Below are positions 7,868 to 16,597 of a DNA stretch of 32,431 nucleotides, in pieces. Below the pieces are notes generated by a model. It was not told the DNA's origin. It worked only from the letters and a program-made list of their open reading frames with translations, and searched no databases. The translations under genes were made by a program, and so were the position numbers. Source of the stretch: Clostridia bacterium. GTDB lineage: Bacteria > Bacillota > Clostridia > Lachnospirales > Lachnospiraceae. How positions within the stretch are numbered: position 1 is the stretch's first letter; each line of letters starts with the position of its first letter. Where the stretch lies: assembly GCA_910574835.1 (NCBI GenBank), contig CAJTDE010000043.1, positions 1 through 32,431 of the forward strand. Direction: 5' to 3'.

Positions 7868-10012
7868 ATGAAGAAAAACACAGGAATTTTAACCTTGCTG
7901 CTCACCGCTCTGGTTACGGCGGGACTGATCTACGGTGCGGCCGTAGGCTTTGGAGAGACCCAAACCGGCGCGGCGAAAAATATTAAGCTGGGCCTGGACC
8001 TGGCCGGCGGTGTCAGCATCACTTATCAGACGGTGATTGACAATCCCACCCAGGAGCAGATGGATGATACGGTCTATAAGCTCCAGAAGCGTGTGGAGGG
8101 CTACAGCACCGAGGCCGTGGTTTACCAGGAGGGAGGGAACCGGATTAACATCGAGATTCCCGGCGTGTCCGACGCCAATGCCATCTTGGAGGAGCTTGGA
8201 CGGCCCGGCTCTCTGGAGTTTCAGGATATCAGAGGAAATGTGCTCATTGAGGGAACGGACATTAAGAGCGCCGAGGCCAGAGGGTATACGGACAACCTGG
8301 GCAAGAACTCCTACGAGGTGGCCCTGACCCTGACGGACGAGGGCGCGGAGAAGTTCGCGGAAGCGACCAGGGAAAATCTCGGTCTGCAGATTCCCATTGT
8401 CTATGACGGGGAAGTGATCAGCGCACCTACGGTTCAGGCGGAGATTACGGGCGGCAATCCTTCCATTACAAATATGGAGTCCTTTGAGGCGGCGGAGCGT
8501 CTCGCTTCCACTATCCGAATCGGTTCCCTTCAATTGGAGCTTACGGAGCTGCGTTCCAAGGTTGTAGGGGCACAGCTTGGCGAGGAAGCCATTTCTACCA
8601 GTCTGAAGGCAGGAGCCGTAGGCTTTGTTCTGGTGCTGATATTTATGGTTGCGGTTTACCTGCTTCCGGGCCTGGCCTCCGGTATCGCATTGACAATCTA
8701 TGTGGCTTTGATGCTGGTGCTGTTAAATGCCTTTGAGCTGACGCTGACGCTTCCGGGTATCGCAGGTATTATCTTGAGTATTGGTATGGCTGTGGACGCC
8801 AATGTCATTATTTTTGCCCGGATTCGGGAGGAGCTTGCTACCGGAAAGACAGTGCGCTCCGCTATGAAAATCGGATTTAAAAAGGCTCTGTCCGCCATTG
8901 TGGACGGCAATATTACCACCCTGATTGCGGCGGTGGTACTGGGGCTTCGGGGATCAGGAAGCGTGAAGGGCTTTGCACAGACTCTGGCGCTTGGTATTGT
9001 GATTTCCATGTTTACGGCTCTTGTGGTTACACGCCTGGTGCTCAATGCGCTGTTTGCACTGGGACTTAAGAGTGAGAAGCTTTACGGAGTTCAGAAGGAG
9101 CGGAAAACAGTTGATTTTCTGGGGAAGAAGAATCTTTGCTTTCTTGTTTCCGCCGTACTGATTCTGGGCGGTGCGGTGGTTATGGGCGTCCAGTCCGGGC
9201 GCGGCGCCGGTGCGCTGAATTACAGCCTGGAATTTCAGGGCGGTACTTCTACGACGATTCCTTTTGCGGAGGCTATGACCATTGGGGAGATTGACGCCGA
9301 TGTGAAGCCGGTGGTGAGCGAGGTGATTGGAAGCAATGAGATCCAGGCTCAGCAGGTGCAGGGAAGCAATGATGTTGTGATTAAGACCAGGGTGCTTGAT
9401 CTGGAGACCAGACAGGCGCTGAATAAGGCTCTGGCGGAGAAATTCGGCGTGGATGAGACGGCGATTACGGCGGAGAATATCAGCTCTTCCATCAGCAGCG
9501 AGGTTCGGTCGGATGCTCTGGTGGCTGTGATTCTGGCTTCTGTTTTGATGCTGCTTTATATTTGGTTCCGGTTTAAGGATCTGCGGTTCGCGGCCAGTGC
9601 GGTGACGGCTCTGGTGCATGATGTGCTGGTGGTGCTGGCGTTTTATGCCGTGGCGCGGATTTCGGTGGGAAATACGTTTATTGCTTGTATGCTGACCATT
9701 GTGGGGTATTCCATTAATGCGACGATTGTTATTTTTGACCGGATTCGGGAGAATTTGGCTTCCGCGGGGAAGAAGGATGAGCTTAAGGAGATTGTGAATC
9801 GGAGTATTACGCAGACCTTGACGCGGAGCGTTTATACATCGCTTACTACTTTTATTATGGTGGCGGCTTTGTTTGTGATGGGAGTGGCTTCGATTAAGGA
9901 ATTTGCTCTGCCGCTGATGGTGGGGATTGTTTGCGGGGCTTATTCTTCGGTTTGTATTACGGGGGCGCTTTGGTTTGTTTTGAAAACGAAGGTTCAGAAA
10001 AAAGAGAAGTAG
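7868..10012 (+). CDS. secDF: Protein translocase SecDF (fused SecD and SecF)
   Basis: 714 residues. A first membrane helix (about 7-27) precedes the SecD motif KLGLDLAGGV (residues 40-49) and the P1 periplasmic domain. A helix bundle with the VDANVIIFARIREEL signature follows. The SecF half starts near residue 415, with SLEFQGGTS standing for the usual DFxGGT and NATIVIFDRIREN as its second signature. About 12 helices are expected. SecDF uses the ion gradient to pull exported proteins across the membrane after SecA-driven translocation. It follows scfB by about 200 bases, the usual clostridial order. Many genomes have separate secD and secF; here they are one reading frame. Codon use shifts inside the gene, from C-ending codons to T/G-ending codons from about 9500 on. 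The ribosome binding site is weak (AAGAAGGCTGAG). Confidence 0.95.
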   Translation: MKKNTGILTLLLTALVTAGLIYGAAVGFGETQTGAAKNIKLGLDLAGGVSITYQTVIDNPTQEQMDDTVYKLQKRVEGYSTEAVVYQEGGNRINIEIPGVSDANAILEELGRPGSLEFQDIRGNVLIEGTDIKSAEARGYTDNLGKNSYEVALTLTDEGAEKFAEATRENLGLQIPIVYDGEVISAPTVQAEITGGNPSITNMESFEAAERLASTIRIGSLQLELTELRSKVVGAQLGEEAISTSLKAGAVGFVLVLIFMVAVYLLPGLASGIALTIYVALMLVLLNAFELTLTLPGIAGIILSIGMAVDANVIIFARIREELATGKTVRSAMKIGFKKALSAIVDGNITTLIAAVVLGLRGSGSVKGFAQTLALGIVISMFTALVVTRLVLNALFALGLKSEKLYGVQKERKTVDFLGKKNLCFLVSAVLILGGAVVMGVQSGRGAGALNYSLEFQGGTSTTIPFAEAMTIGEIDADVKPVVSEVIGSNEIQAQQVQGSNDVVIKTRVLDLETRQALNKALAEKFGVDETAITAENISSSISSEVRSDALVAVILASVLMLLYIWFRFKDLRFAASAVTALVHDVLVVLAFYAVARISVGNTFIACMLTIVGYSINATIVIFDRIRENLASAGKKDELKEIVNRSITQTLTRSVYTSLTTFIMVAALFVMGVASIKEFALPLMVGIVCGAYSSVCITGALWFVLKTKVQKKEK

Positions 10013-10018
10013 ACGGAC

Positions 10019-10244
10019 GGAGGGGACTGCCGCGAAATACGTCATTTGGCTTTTCCATATCCCCTGTTCGCACGGTTCTCGTACATCCTGTCTGCTCTTG
10101 GCGGACTAACATTTTTGGTTTTTGCAGGCTTCGCCTGGTGTAAGCTTTGGATGTTAGTCCGCCAATATCAGACAGGCTGTACGCGAACAGGCGGACATGG
10201 GATATCGGAAAAGCCGCATGACGCATTTCGCGGCAGTCCCCTCC
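10019..10244. repeat. 226-bp imperfect palindrome directly after secDF
   Basis: Two 94-base arms (10019-10112 and 10151-10244) are reverse complements of each other at roughly 85 percent of positions, around a 38-base loop. The outermost 18 or so bases and the innermost 15 (TTGGCGGACTAACAT) match perfectly. The element begins 6 bases after the secDF stop. The same core occurs in the palindrome at 12229-12465, and half of it at 3753-3784. In RNA it would fold into a very long hairpin. No transposase is present nearby. Confidence 0.9.
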
Positions 10245-10410
10245 TGGTTTTTGGGGGCGGATGAAAGGTTGAAAGGGTGTGAGATGGGGAATTGGAGGGT
10301 GAGCGGACGGGTGTTTGATGTAAGGATTTTGTTTTCTAAAAGGATTACGGGCAATTTGGGGTGTTGCGGATGTATTTTTGATGGGGAAGGGGAACGTTTT
10401 TGGGAGGTCT

Positions 10411-10433
10411 GGGGAAAAGGGAGGGTGTTGGGG
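10411..10433 (+). other. G-quadruplex-type motif in the recJ leader
   Basis: Four G runs (10411-10414, 10419-10421, 10423-10425, 10430-10433) are separated by 4, 1 and 4 bases, which meets the usual G3+N1-7 rule. It lies on the coding strand about 75 bases before the recJ start, inside a strikingly G-rich non-coding stretch (10245-10509) that holds no credible gene. Confidence 0.55.
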
Positions 10434-10509
10434 AGTGGAGGTTGGGAGTTGGGAGTGTAATGGGTGGGAAGTGGTTGTAGGAGTTTTTTTGATGGAAAGG
10501 GGATTGGAT

Positions 10510-12225
10510 ATGAGAGAGATTTGGGTGGAGGCGCCTCGGATGGAGGGGAATCGGGAGATGGCTCGGGAGCTTGGGGTTAGTCCTTTGGCGGTGCGGATGA
10601 TTCGGAACCGGGCCGGGATGAGTGAAGGGGAGGTTCGGGAGTTCCTTTTTGGCGGGATGGAGGAGCTTTCGGACCCGTTTTTGATGAAGGGGATGCGGGA
10701 GGCGGTTGCGCTGCTTCGGAGGAAGCGGGATGAGGGGGCGGCTGTCCGCATTATTGGGGATTATGATATTGATGGGGTGAATGCGACGCATGTTTTGCTT
10801 ACGGGACTTACCAGGATTGGGGCTAAGGTGGATACGGTGATTCCGGATCGGATGAAGGATGGGTATGGGGTGAATGAGAATTTGATCCGTAAGGCTGCAA
10901 AGGAGGGGATTGATACGATTGTTACCTGTGATAACGGGATTGCGGCTGCGGAGGAGATTGGGCTGGCAAAGGAGCTTGGTATGACGGTGGTGGTGACGGA
11001 TCATCATGAGGTTCCTTTTCGGGAGGAGAATGGGGAACGAGTTTGGATTCTGCCTCCGGCGGATGTGATTGTGAATCCGAAGCAGGCGGATTGCGGGTAT
11101 CCCTTTAAGATGCTCTGCGGGGCGGCGGTGGCCTGGAGGCTGGTGGAGGCGCTGTACGCGGAGGAAGGGATTTCCAGGGAGGAAGTCTTTGAACTGGCGG
11201 AGTTTGCGGCGGTGGCTACGGTGGGGGATATTATGGAGCTGCGGGGGGAGAACCGTATTTTGGTGCGGTATGGGCTGAAAAGGCTGGAGCAGACGAAGAA
11301 TCTTGGGTATCGGGCGCTGATTGGGGCAAATGGTTTGGAGGGGAAACGGCTTACGGCGTATCATATCGGGTTTGTGATCGGGCCTTGTATCAATGCAAGC
11401 GGGCGGCTGGATACGGCGAAGCGTGCTTTGAATCTTTTGGGAGCGAAGAGCCGGGGGGAGGCGGAGAAGCTTGCCGGGGATTTGAAGGCGCTCAATGACA
11501 GCAGGAAGGCGCTTACGGTGAAAGGGACGGAGGAGGCCAGAAGGCAGATTGAGGAGACAGAGCTTAAGGGGGATCGTGTTTTGGTGGTGTATCTGCCGGA
11601 GTGCCATGAGAGCCTGGCCGGGATTATTGCCGGGCGGATTCGGGAGCTGTATTATCGGCCCTGTTTTATTTTGACGGACGGAGAGGAAGGGGTGAAAGGC
11701 TCCGGGCGTTCTATTGAGGGGTATCATATGTTTGAGGAAATGACGAAGGTCGGGGAGCTGTTTACCAAGTTTGGGGGGCATCCTATGGCGGCGGGGCTTT
11801 CTATGAAGAAGGAAAATGTGGAGGAGCTTCGGAGGAGGCTGAATGAGAATTGTGTGCTTACGGAGGAGGATTTGGTTCCTCGAAAGTATTATGATGCGGT
11901 TTTGCCGATTCAGTATGTGGGGGAACCGCTGATCCGGGAGCTGGAGATTTTGGAGCCCTTTGGGAAGGGGAATGAGAAGCCGTTTTTTGCGGCGGGGAAT
12001 CTTATTGTGCTGAGTGCGCGGATTTTGGGGAAGAATCGGAATGTGCTGAAGGTGATTTTGGAGGATGATGACGGGAAACGGATGGAGGCGGTGAGCTTTG
12101 GGGATGTGGTGGGGGATTTGGAGTATATAGAGGGGAAGGAGAGGGTTTCTGTGCTTTATTATCCGGAGATGAATGAGTATATGGGGAAGCGGACGGTGCA
12201 GCTTGTGGTGGAGGCTTATCGGTAG
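10510..12225 (+). CDS. recJ: Single-stranded-DNA 5'-3' exonuclease RecJ
   Basis: 571 residues. DHH-superfamily motifs appear in order: GDYDIDGV (Asp84, Asp86, Asp88), VTCDNGI (Asp141) and VTDHHE (164-166), then INASGRLD. The DHHA1 region contains HESLAGIIAGRI and GSGRSIEGY, followed by FGGHPMAAGL and a C-terminal OB-like domain. RecJ degrades 5' single-stranded DNA ends in recombination and mismatch repair. ATG 10510 follows GGAAAGGGGA at a good distance, and the protein then begins at the usual N-terminus; in-frame ATGs further up lie in non-family sequence. Family norms have Val rather than Ile in DYDxDG and no Cys in VTCDNG; these are mild changes. Codons are strongly G/T-ending. A large palindrome lies on each side of the gene. 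Confidence 0.92.
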   Translation: MREIWVEAPRMEGNREMARELGVSPLAVRMIRNRAGMSEGEVREFLFGGMEELSDPFLMKGMREAVALLRRKRDEGAAVRIIGDYDIDGVNATHVLLTGLTRIGAKVDTVIPDRMKDGYGVNENLIRKAAKEGIDTIVTCDNGIAAAEEIGLAKELGMTVVVTDHHEVPFREENGERVWILPPADVIVNPKQADCGYPFKMLCGAAVAWRLVEALYAEEGISREEVFELAEFAAVATVGDIMELRGENRILVRYGLKRLEQTKNLGYRALIGANGLEGKRLTAYHIGFVIGPCINASGRLDTAKRALNLLGAKSRGEAEKLAGDLKALNDSRKALTVKGTEEARRQIEETELKGDRVLVVYLPECHESLAGIIAGRIRELYYRPCFILTDGEEGVKGSGRSIEGYHMFEEMTKVGELFTKFGGHPMAAGLSMKKENVEELRRRLNENCVLTEEDLVPRKYYDAVLPIQYVGEPLIRELEILEPFGKGNEKPFFAAGNLIVLSARILGKNRNVLKVILEDDDGKRMEAVSFGDVVGDLEYIEGKERVSVLYYPEMNEYMGKRTVQLVVEAYR

Positions 12226-12228
12226 GGG

Positions 12229-12465
12229 GGTAAAAGTTCAGACGGGCTGCGGCGAAATCCGCTCTCCCACATTTCCATATCCTGTGTTCGGACGGTTCAC
12301 GTACACGCTGTCTGCTCTGTACGGACATTGCCTTTTGATTTTTTTATGCGGGTGGTTTTGGGGCAATGTTCATCCATATCAGACAGCGTGTACGCGAACA
12401 GCCGGACACTGGATATCGGAAATGCCGGAGAGCGGATTTCGCCGCAGCCCGTCTGAACTTTTACC
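12229..12465. repeat. 237-bp palindrome directly after recJ
   Basis: Arms 12229-12332 and 12362-12465 (104 bases each) are near reverse complements around a 29-base loop. The outer ends (GGTAAAAGTTCAGACGGG) are perfectly paired. The element starts 3 bases after the recJ stop. The two arms differ from each other in the same places as the arms of the palindrome after secDF (CATATCC in the left arm opposite GATATCC in the right), so the two are copies of one family. Confidence 0.9.
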
Positions 12466-12499
12466 TTGGGGGCGGTAGGTTGTGTTATTGTGTAAAGTG

Positions 12500-12528
12500 T
12501 TGTCAAATGGATAAATCCGTGATATAAT
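12500..12528 (+). promoter_or_regulatory. Strong promoter upstream of apt
   Basis: TTGTCA at 12500-12505, a 17-base spacer and a perfect TATAAT at 12523-12528. The predicted start is near 12535. This gives apt a leader of about 195 bases that contains the 51-base-spaced repeat. It means apt and downstream genes need not depend on transcription through recJ. Confidence 0.75.
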
Positions 12529-12627
12529 GTGTTCCATTGGTGAACAGGGGAAGCCTTCTATGAGCTGAATGGTTGTGATGAGGGTGGGATGCCCTGTTGT
12601 TTGTGATGTTACTTTACGATTGGGGAG

Positions 12628-12717
12628 ATACCTTTATGCATGGGAAACATGTGCGGAACAGAGAAATGCCCTACGGGTATACCTTTATGCACGGAAAACT
12701 TGTGCGGATCAGGGAAA
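12628..12717 (+). repeat. Direct repeat (two 39-bp copies, 51-bp period) in the apt leader
   Basis: Copies at 12628-12666 and 12679-12717 agree at 34 of 39 positions, starting ATACCTTTATGC and ending near the apt ribosome binding site. The 51-base period is a multiple of three, and one frame reads YLYAxxTCAxQ twice. That frame runs into apt, but apt's own start and ribosome site lie downstream. I see no terminator or riboswitch fold that explains it. Confidence 0.75.
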
Positions 12718-12730
12718 GGAGCATAAAAGG

Positions 12731-13255
12731 ATGAAAAAAATGGAAGAATATGTTAGGAGTATTCCGGATTTTCCGGAGGAAGGGATTATTTTTCGGGATG
12801 TGACTTCTGTGCTGCAGGATGCGGATGGTTTGAGGCTGGCGATTGATTCTATGCAGGAGCTTTTGAAGGATGTTGAGTTTGATGTGGTGGTGGGGGCGGA
12901 GTCCCGGGGGTTTGTGTTTGGGACGCCGATTGCTTATAATCTCCATAAGCCTTTTGTGCTGGTGCGTAAGAAGGGGAAGCTGCCCTGTGAGACGATTTCC
13001 AAGGAGTATGATTTGGAATATGGGAGCGCGGTGATTGAGATGCACAGGGATTCGATTCAGCCGGGGCAGAAGGTGGTTCTGGTGGATGATCTGATTGCTA
13101 CGGGGGGAACGATACAGGCGGCGGCGGAGCTGGTGGAAGAGCTTGGCGGTGAGGTTGTGAAGATTATTTTTCTGATGGAGCTTGCGGGGCTTAAGGGCCG
13201 GGAGAAGCTTTCTAAGTATGATGTGGCTTCTGTGATTCGCTATGAGGGAAATTAG
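12731..13255 (+). CDS. apt: Adenine phosphoribosyltransferase
   Basis: 174 residues, the normal length. It begins MKKMEEYVRSIPDFPEEGI, the standard APT opening. GAESRGFVFGTPIA and the PRPP-binding loop VVLVDDLIATGGTI are present. The enzyme converts adenine plus PRPP to AMP in purine salvage in the cytoplasm. The start at 12731 is preceded by AAAGGAG with 9 bases between. The frame stays open further upstream, but that extension is only the repeated leader sequence. In clostridia apt commonly precedes the RelA/SpoT gene, as here. Confidence 0.95.
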   Translation: MKKMEEYVRSIPDFPEEGIIFRDVTSVLQDADGLRLAIDSMQELLKDVEFDVVVGAESRGFVFGTPIAYNLHKPFVLVRKKGKLPCETISKEYDLEYGSAVIEMHRDSIQPGQKVVLVDDLIATGGTIQAAAELVEELGGEVVKIIFLMELAGLKGREKLSKYDVASVIRYEGN

Positions 13256-13440
13256 GAAGCGGCTTGAGGAGTAAATGGAGATTTTTTCCGGGACTGGCCG
13301 CGGAGTGAACAGCAACTTTGGGGCGGCATAGGATAGAAGGCAGGGCCTGTGAGCGGATGGTTTTGAGGTTAGTGGATGTGCGGGCTTTTGATGACGGTTT
13401 GGAGGAGTACTTAAAAGAGATAGAAGCAGGTGGTTGACAG

Positions 13441-15747
13441 ATGGCAGAGATGAAGATTGGTGTAAAGGACCGGGGCGGGGCTTTGGCCAGGGCGGATGAG
13501 AATGTGAAGACGATGCAGGACTTTACGGACCCGGCGGAGCTTTACCAGGAGCTTATTAAGAGTGTGCGTAAGTATCACCCGTCCACGGATATTTCTATGA
13601 TTGAAAAAGCATATCGTATTGCCTTCAAAGCCCATGAGGGACAGCTTCGCAAATCGGGTGAGCCTTATATTATTCACCCTCTTTGTGTTGCCATTATTCT
13701 TGCGGACTTAGAGCTTGACAAAGAGACGATTGTGTCAGGGCTTCTTCACGATGCCGTGGAGGATACCGTTATGACCACCGAGGAGATTGCGGAGGAGTTC
13801 AGCCAGGAGGTGGCTCTTTTGGTGGACGGCGTTACCAAGCTGGGCCAGTTGTCCTATTCTAAGGATAAGATTGAGATCCAGGCGGAGAATCTGCGGAAGA
13901 TGTTTCTTGCTATGGCTAAGGATATCCGCGTGATTCTGATTAAGCTTGCGGACCGCCTTCACAATATGCGTACCCTCCAGTATATGAAGCCGGAGAAGCA
14001 GAAGGAAAAGGCCCGGGAGACGATGGATATCTATGCGCCTATTGCGCAGCGGCTTGGTATTTCCAAGGTTAAGAATGAGCTGGATGATTTGTCTCTTAAG
14101 TATCTGGAGCCGGAGGTTTATTATGAGCTGAAGGAGCAGATTTCCGATAAGAAGAGCACCAGGGAGGCTTTTGTCCGGGGAATTGTGGAGGAAGTGAAGC
14201 GCCACATGGAAAACGGAGGCATCGAGGCCCATGTGGACGGACGGGTAAAGCACTTCTTCAGTATTTATAAGAAAATGGTGAACCAGAGTAAAACGCTGGA
14301 TCAGATTTATGATTTGTTTGCCGTGCGGATTATTGTGGATACGGTGAAGGACTGTTATGCGGCGCTCGGTGTGATTCATGAAATGTACACGCCGATTCCG
14401 GGGCGGTTCAAGGACTATGTGGCCATGCCCAAGCCCAATATGTACCAGTCGCTTCATACGACTTTGATTGGTCCCAACGGACAGCCCTTTGAGATTCAGA
14501 TCCGCACCTTTGACATGCACAAGACGGCCGAGTACGGAATTGCGGCGCACTGGAAGTATAAGGAGAGCAGCGACGGCAAGAAAACCGTGGATCAGCAGGA
14601 AGCGGAGAAAATGAGCTGGCTTCGGCAGATCCTGGAGTGGCAGCGCGACATGTCCGACAATAAGGAGTTTATGAATCTCCTGAAAAGTGATTTGGACCTG
14701 TTTTCCGAGAGCGTCTATTGCTTTACGCCTACGGGAGATGTGAAAACCCTGCCAAGCGGCTCCACGCCCATTGATTTTGCCTACAGTGTCCACAGCGCCG
14801 TGGGAAATAAGATGATTGGGGCCAGGGTCAACGGCAAGCTGGTGACGATTGATTATACCATTCAGAACGGGGACCGCATTGAGGTGCTGACGTCTCAAAA
14901 TTCTCGGGGACCGAGCCGGGACTGGCTGAATGTGGTTAAGAGCACTCAGGCGAAAAATAAGATCAATCAGTGGTTTAAGCATCAGTTTAAGGATGAGAAT
15001 ATTTTGCGGGGCAAGGAAATGCTTGCCCAGTACTGCAAGGTAAAGTCTATTGTGATGTCCGATATTATGAAGCCGGAGTTTCAGAATATCGTGATGCGCA
15101 AATACGGCTTCCGGGACTGGGATTCCGTTCTGGCGGCCATTGGACACGGCGGTCTGAAAGAAGGCCAGGTTATCAATAAGATGACTGAGGAGTATGACAA
15201 GCTCCACAAGAAGGAATTTACCGACGAGAAGGTGATGGAGGCCGTAGCCGACAATAAGGACAGCAAGATCCGCATTACCAAGTCCAAGAGCGGAATTGTG
15301 GTCAAGGGCCTTTCGGATGTGTCCGTGCGGTTTTCCAAGTGCTGCAGCCCGGTACCGGGGGATGAGATTATCGGGTTTGTTACCCGGGGGCGGGGCGTTT
15401 CCATTCACCGGACGGATTGTATCAATGTGCTGAATCTTCAGGAGCTTGAGAGGCGGCGGCTGATTGACGCGGAGTGGCAGGATATGGGAGCGGCGGCCTC
15501 CGGGGAGAAGTATGCTACGGAGATTAAGATATACGCCAACAACCGGACGGGGTTACTGGTGGATATTTCCCGGATTTTTACGGAGCGGGGGATTGATATG
15601 ACCAGTATCAATGTGCGTACCAGTAAGCAGGGGACGGCCACCATTTCCATTACCTTTGATATCGGCGGGAAGGATGAGCTGCAGAGAATTGCGGATAAGC
15701 TTCATCAGGTGGAAAGCGTTCTGGATATTGAGCGGGCTATGGGCTGA
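13441..15747 (+). CDS. relA: Bifunctional (p)ppGpp synthetase/hydrolase, RelA/SpoT homologue
   Basis: 768 residues, full length for a long RSH. The HD hydrolase domain contains LLHDAVEDT (His103-Asp104) and KLADRLHNMRTL. The synthetase domain contains YDLFAVRIIVD, GRFKDYVAMPKPNMYQSLHT and EIQIRT. A TGS domain (YCFTPTGDVKTLPSGSTPIDFAY) and a C-terminal ACT domain follow. Both catalytic centres look intact, so it should both make and degrade (p)ppGpp, the alarmone of starvation. The gap to apt (13256-13440) shows no clear promoter or hairpin, so co-transcription from the apt promoter is likely. Codon choice drifts back to C-ending in the second half. Confidence 0.95.
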   Translation: MAEMKIGVKDRGGALARADENVKTMQDFTDPAELYQELIKSVRKYHPSTDISMIEKAYRIAFKAHEGQLRKSGEPYIIHPLCVAIILADLELDKETIVSGLLHDAVEDTVMTTEEIAEEFSQEVALLVDGVTKLGQLSYSKDKIEIQAENLRKMFLAMAKDIRVILIKLADRLHNMRTLQYMKPEKQKEKARETMDIYAPIAQRLGISKVKNELDDLSLKYLEPEVYYELKEQISDKKSTREAFVRGIVEEVKRHMENGGIEAHVDGRVKHFFSIYKKMVNQSKTLDQIYDLFAVRIIVDTVKDCYAALGVIHEMYTPIPGRFKDYVAMPKPNMYQSLHTTLIGPNGQPFEIQIRTFDMHKTAEYGIAAHWKYKESSDGKKTVDQQEAEKMSWLRQILEWQRDMSDNKEFMNLLKSDLDLFSESVYCFTPTGDVKTLPSGSTPIDFAYSVHSAVGNKMIGARVNGKLVTIDYTIQNGDRIEVLTSQNSRGPSRDWLNVVKSTQAKNKINQWFKHQFKDENILRGKEMLAQYCKVKSIVMSDIMKPEFQNIVMRKYGFRDWDSVLAAIGHGGLKEGQVINKMTEEYDKLHKKEFTDEKVMEAVADNKDSKIRITKSKSGIVVKGLSDVSVRFSKCCSPVPGDEIIGFVTRGRGVSIHRTDCINVLNLQELERRRLIDAEWQDMGAAASGEKYATEIKIYANNRTGLLVDISRIFTERGIDMTSINVRTSKQGTATISITFDIGGKDELQRIADKLHQVESVLDIERAMG

Positions 15748-15811
15748 TACGGAATGTGTTTGTGTGCGGGAGTATGGGAAGCGGCGGTGTGAGAAAGGAT
15801 AACAGGGAAGT

Positions 15812-16435
15812 ATGAGAATAGAGACGCTTGTTTTGGGGGATGTGCGGACCAACTGCTATCTTCTGATCAACGAGGAGACATTGGAGACGATTGTGGTGGA
15901 CCCGGCGGACCGGGCGGATGTGATTGTCAGGAAGGCTGTGGACGAAGGATTGTCCTTGAAGGCCGTTTTTCTGACACACGGGCATGGGGATCACATTCTG
16001 GCGGTTTCGGATTTGAAGCGGGATTTCGGAGTGAAGGTCTACGCGGCGGAGGCGGAAGAAGGGCTGCTTCTTGATCCGGCGCAGAATCTGTCAAAGGCGC
16101 TGTTTGGCGCAGCGGTTACGGTAAAGCCGGATGTGCTTCTTGAGGACGGGCAGGTGTTTGAAGAGGCCGGTATGAGCTTTCGGATGCTTTTCACGCCGGG
16201 ACATACGCCGGGAGGCTGCTGTTATTATCAGCCGGAGGCGAAGGCGCTGTTCAGCGGGGATACGCTGTTTTGCGGCTCTATCGGAAGAACGGATTTCCCG
16301 GGAGGGAGCCTTTCGGCGCTAGTGCGGTCCGTGAAGGAAAAGCTTCTGGTGCTGCCGGAGGATGTAAAGGTGTATCCGGGACATGAGGAAATGACGACTG
16401 TCGGTCATGAGAAGAAGTACAATCCTTATATGTAA
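15812..16435 (+). CDS. MBL-fold metallo-hydrolase (glyoxalase II-like)
   Basis: 207 residues. The metal motif THGHGDH has His56, His58, Asp60 and His61. Further ligands are likely in FTPGHTPGG, LFSGDTLF and YPGHEEMT. This is the short glyoxalase-II-like subgroup encoded next to relA in many Firmicutes, with substrate not established (a thioester or hydroxyacyl-glutathione-like compound is possible). AAAGGA precedes the start. It lies 64 bases after relA, where a D-Tyr-tRNA deacylase gene is often found in relatives; none is present here. Confidence 0.88.
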   Translation: MRIETLVLGDVRTNCYLLINEETLETIVVDPADRADVIVRKAVDEGLSLKAVFLTHGHGDHILAVSDLKRDFGVKVYAAEAEEGLLLDPAQNLSKALFGAAVTVKPDVLLEDGQVFEEAGMSFRMLFTPGHTPGGCCYYQPEAKALFSGDTLFCGSIGRTDFPGGSLSALVRSVKEKLLVLPEDVKVYPGHEEMTTVGHEKKYNPYM

Positions 16436-16494
16436 AATGGGCTGTAATTCGTTCCGTGACCAATAACGAAAAGATGCGGTTTTGCGCTGAAAAA

Positions 16495-16533
16495 CGCGGG
16501 ATTTCCGCACAAAATGTATGGAAACATCCCGCG
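16495..16533 (+). other. Stem-loop between the MBL gene and hemZ
   Basis: CGCGGGAT (16495-16502) pairs with 16526-16533 and TTCC (16503-16506) with GGAA (16520-16523), leaving a 13-base loop and a 2-base bulge. No T-run follows, so it is more likely a processing or attenuation structure than a terminator. Confidence 0.45.
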
Positions 16534-16597
16534 GAACAGCGGCGTGTGAACCGTAACGGACAGATGCTTATGTTTGCAGAGATATTGGGGACAGATG

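Noticed and set aside
8954-10045. Long minus-strand open frame opposite secDF (363 codons), and similar long antisense frames opposite recJ, rsh and hemZ
   Set aside because: They are shadows of GC-rich coding sequence, with compositions rich in His, Arg, Asn and Pro and no recognisable domains; the plus-strand genes are unambiguous.
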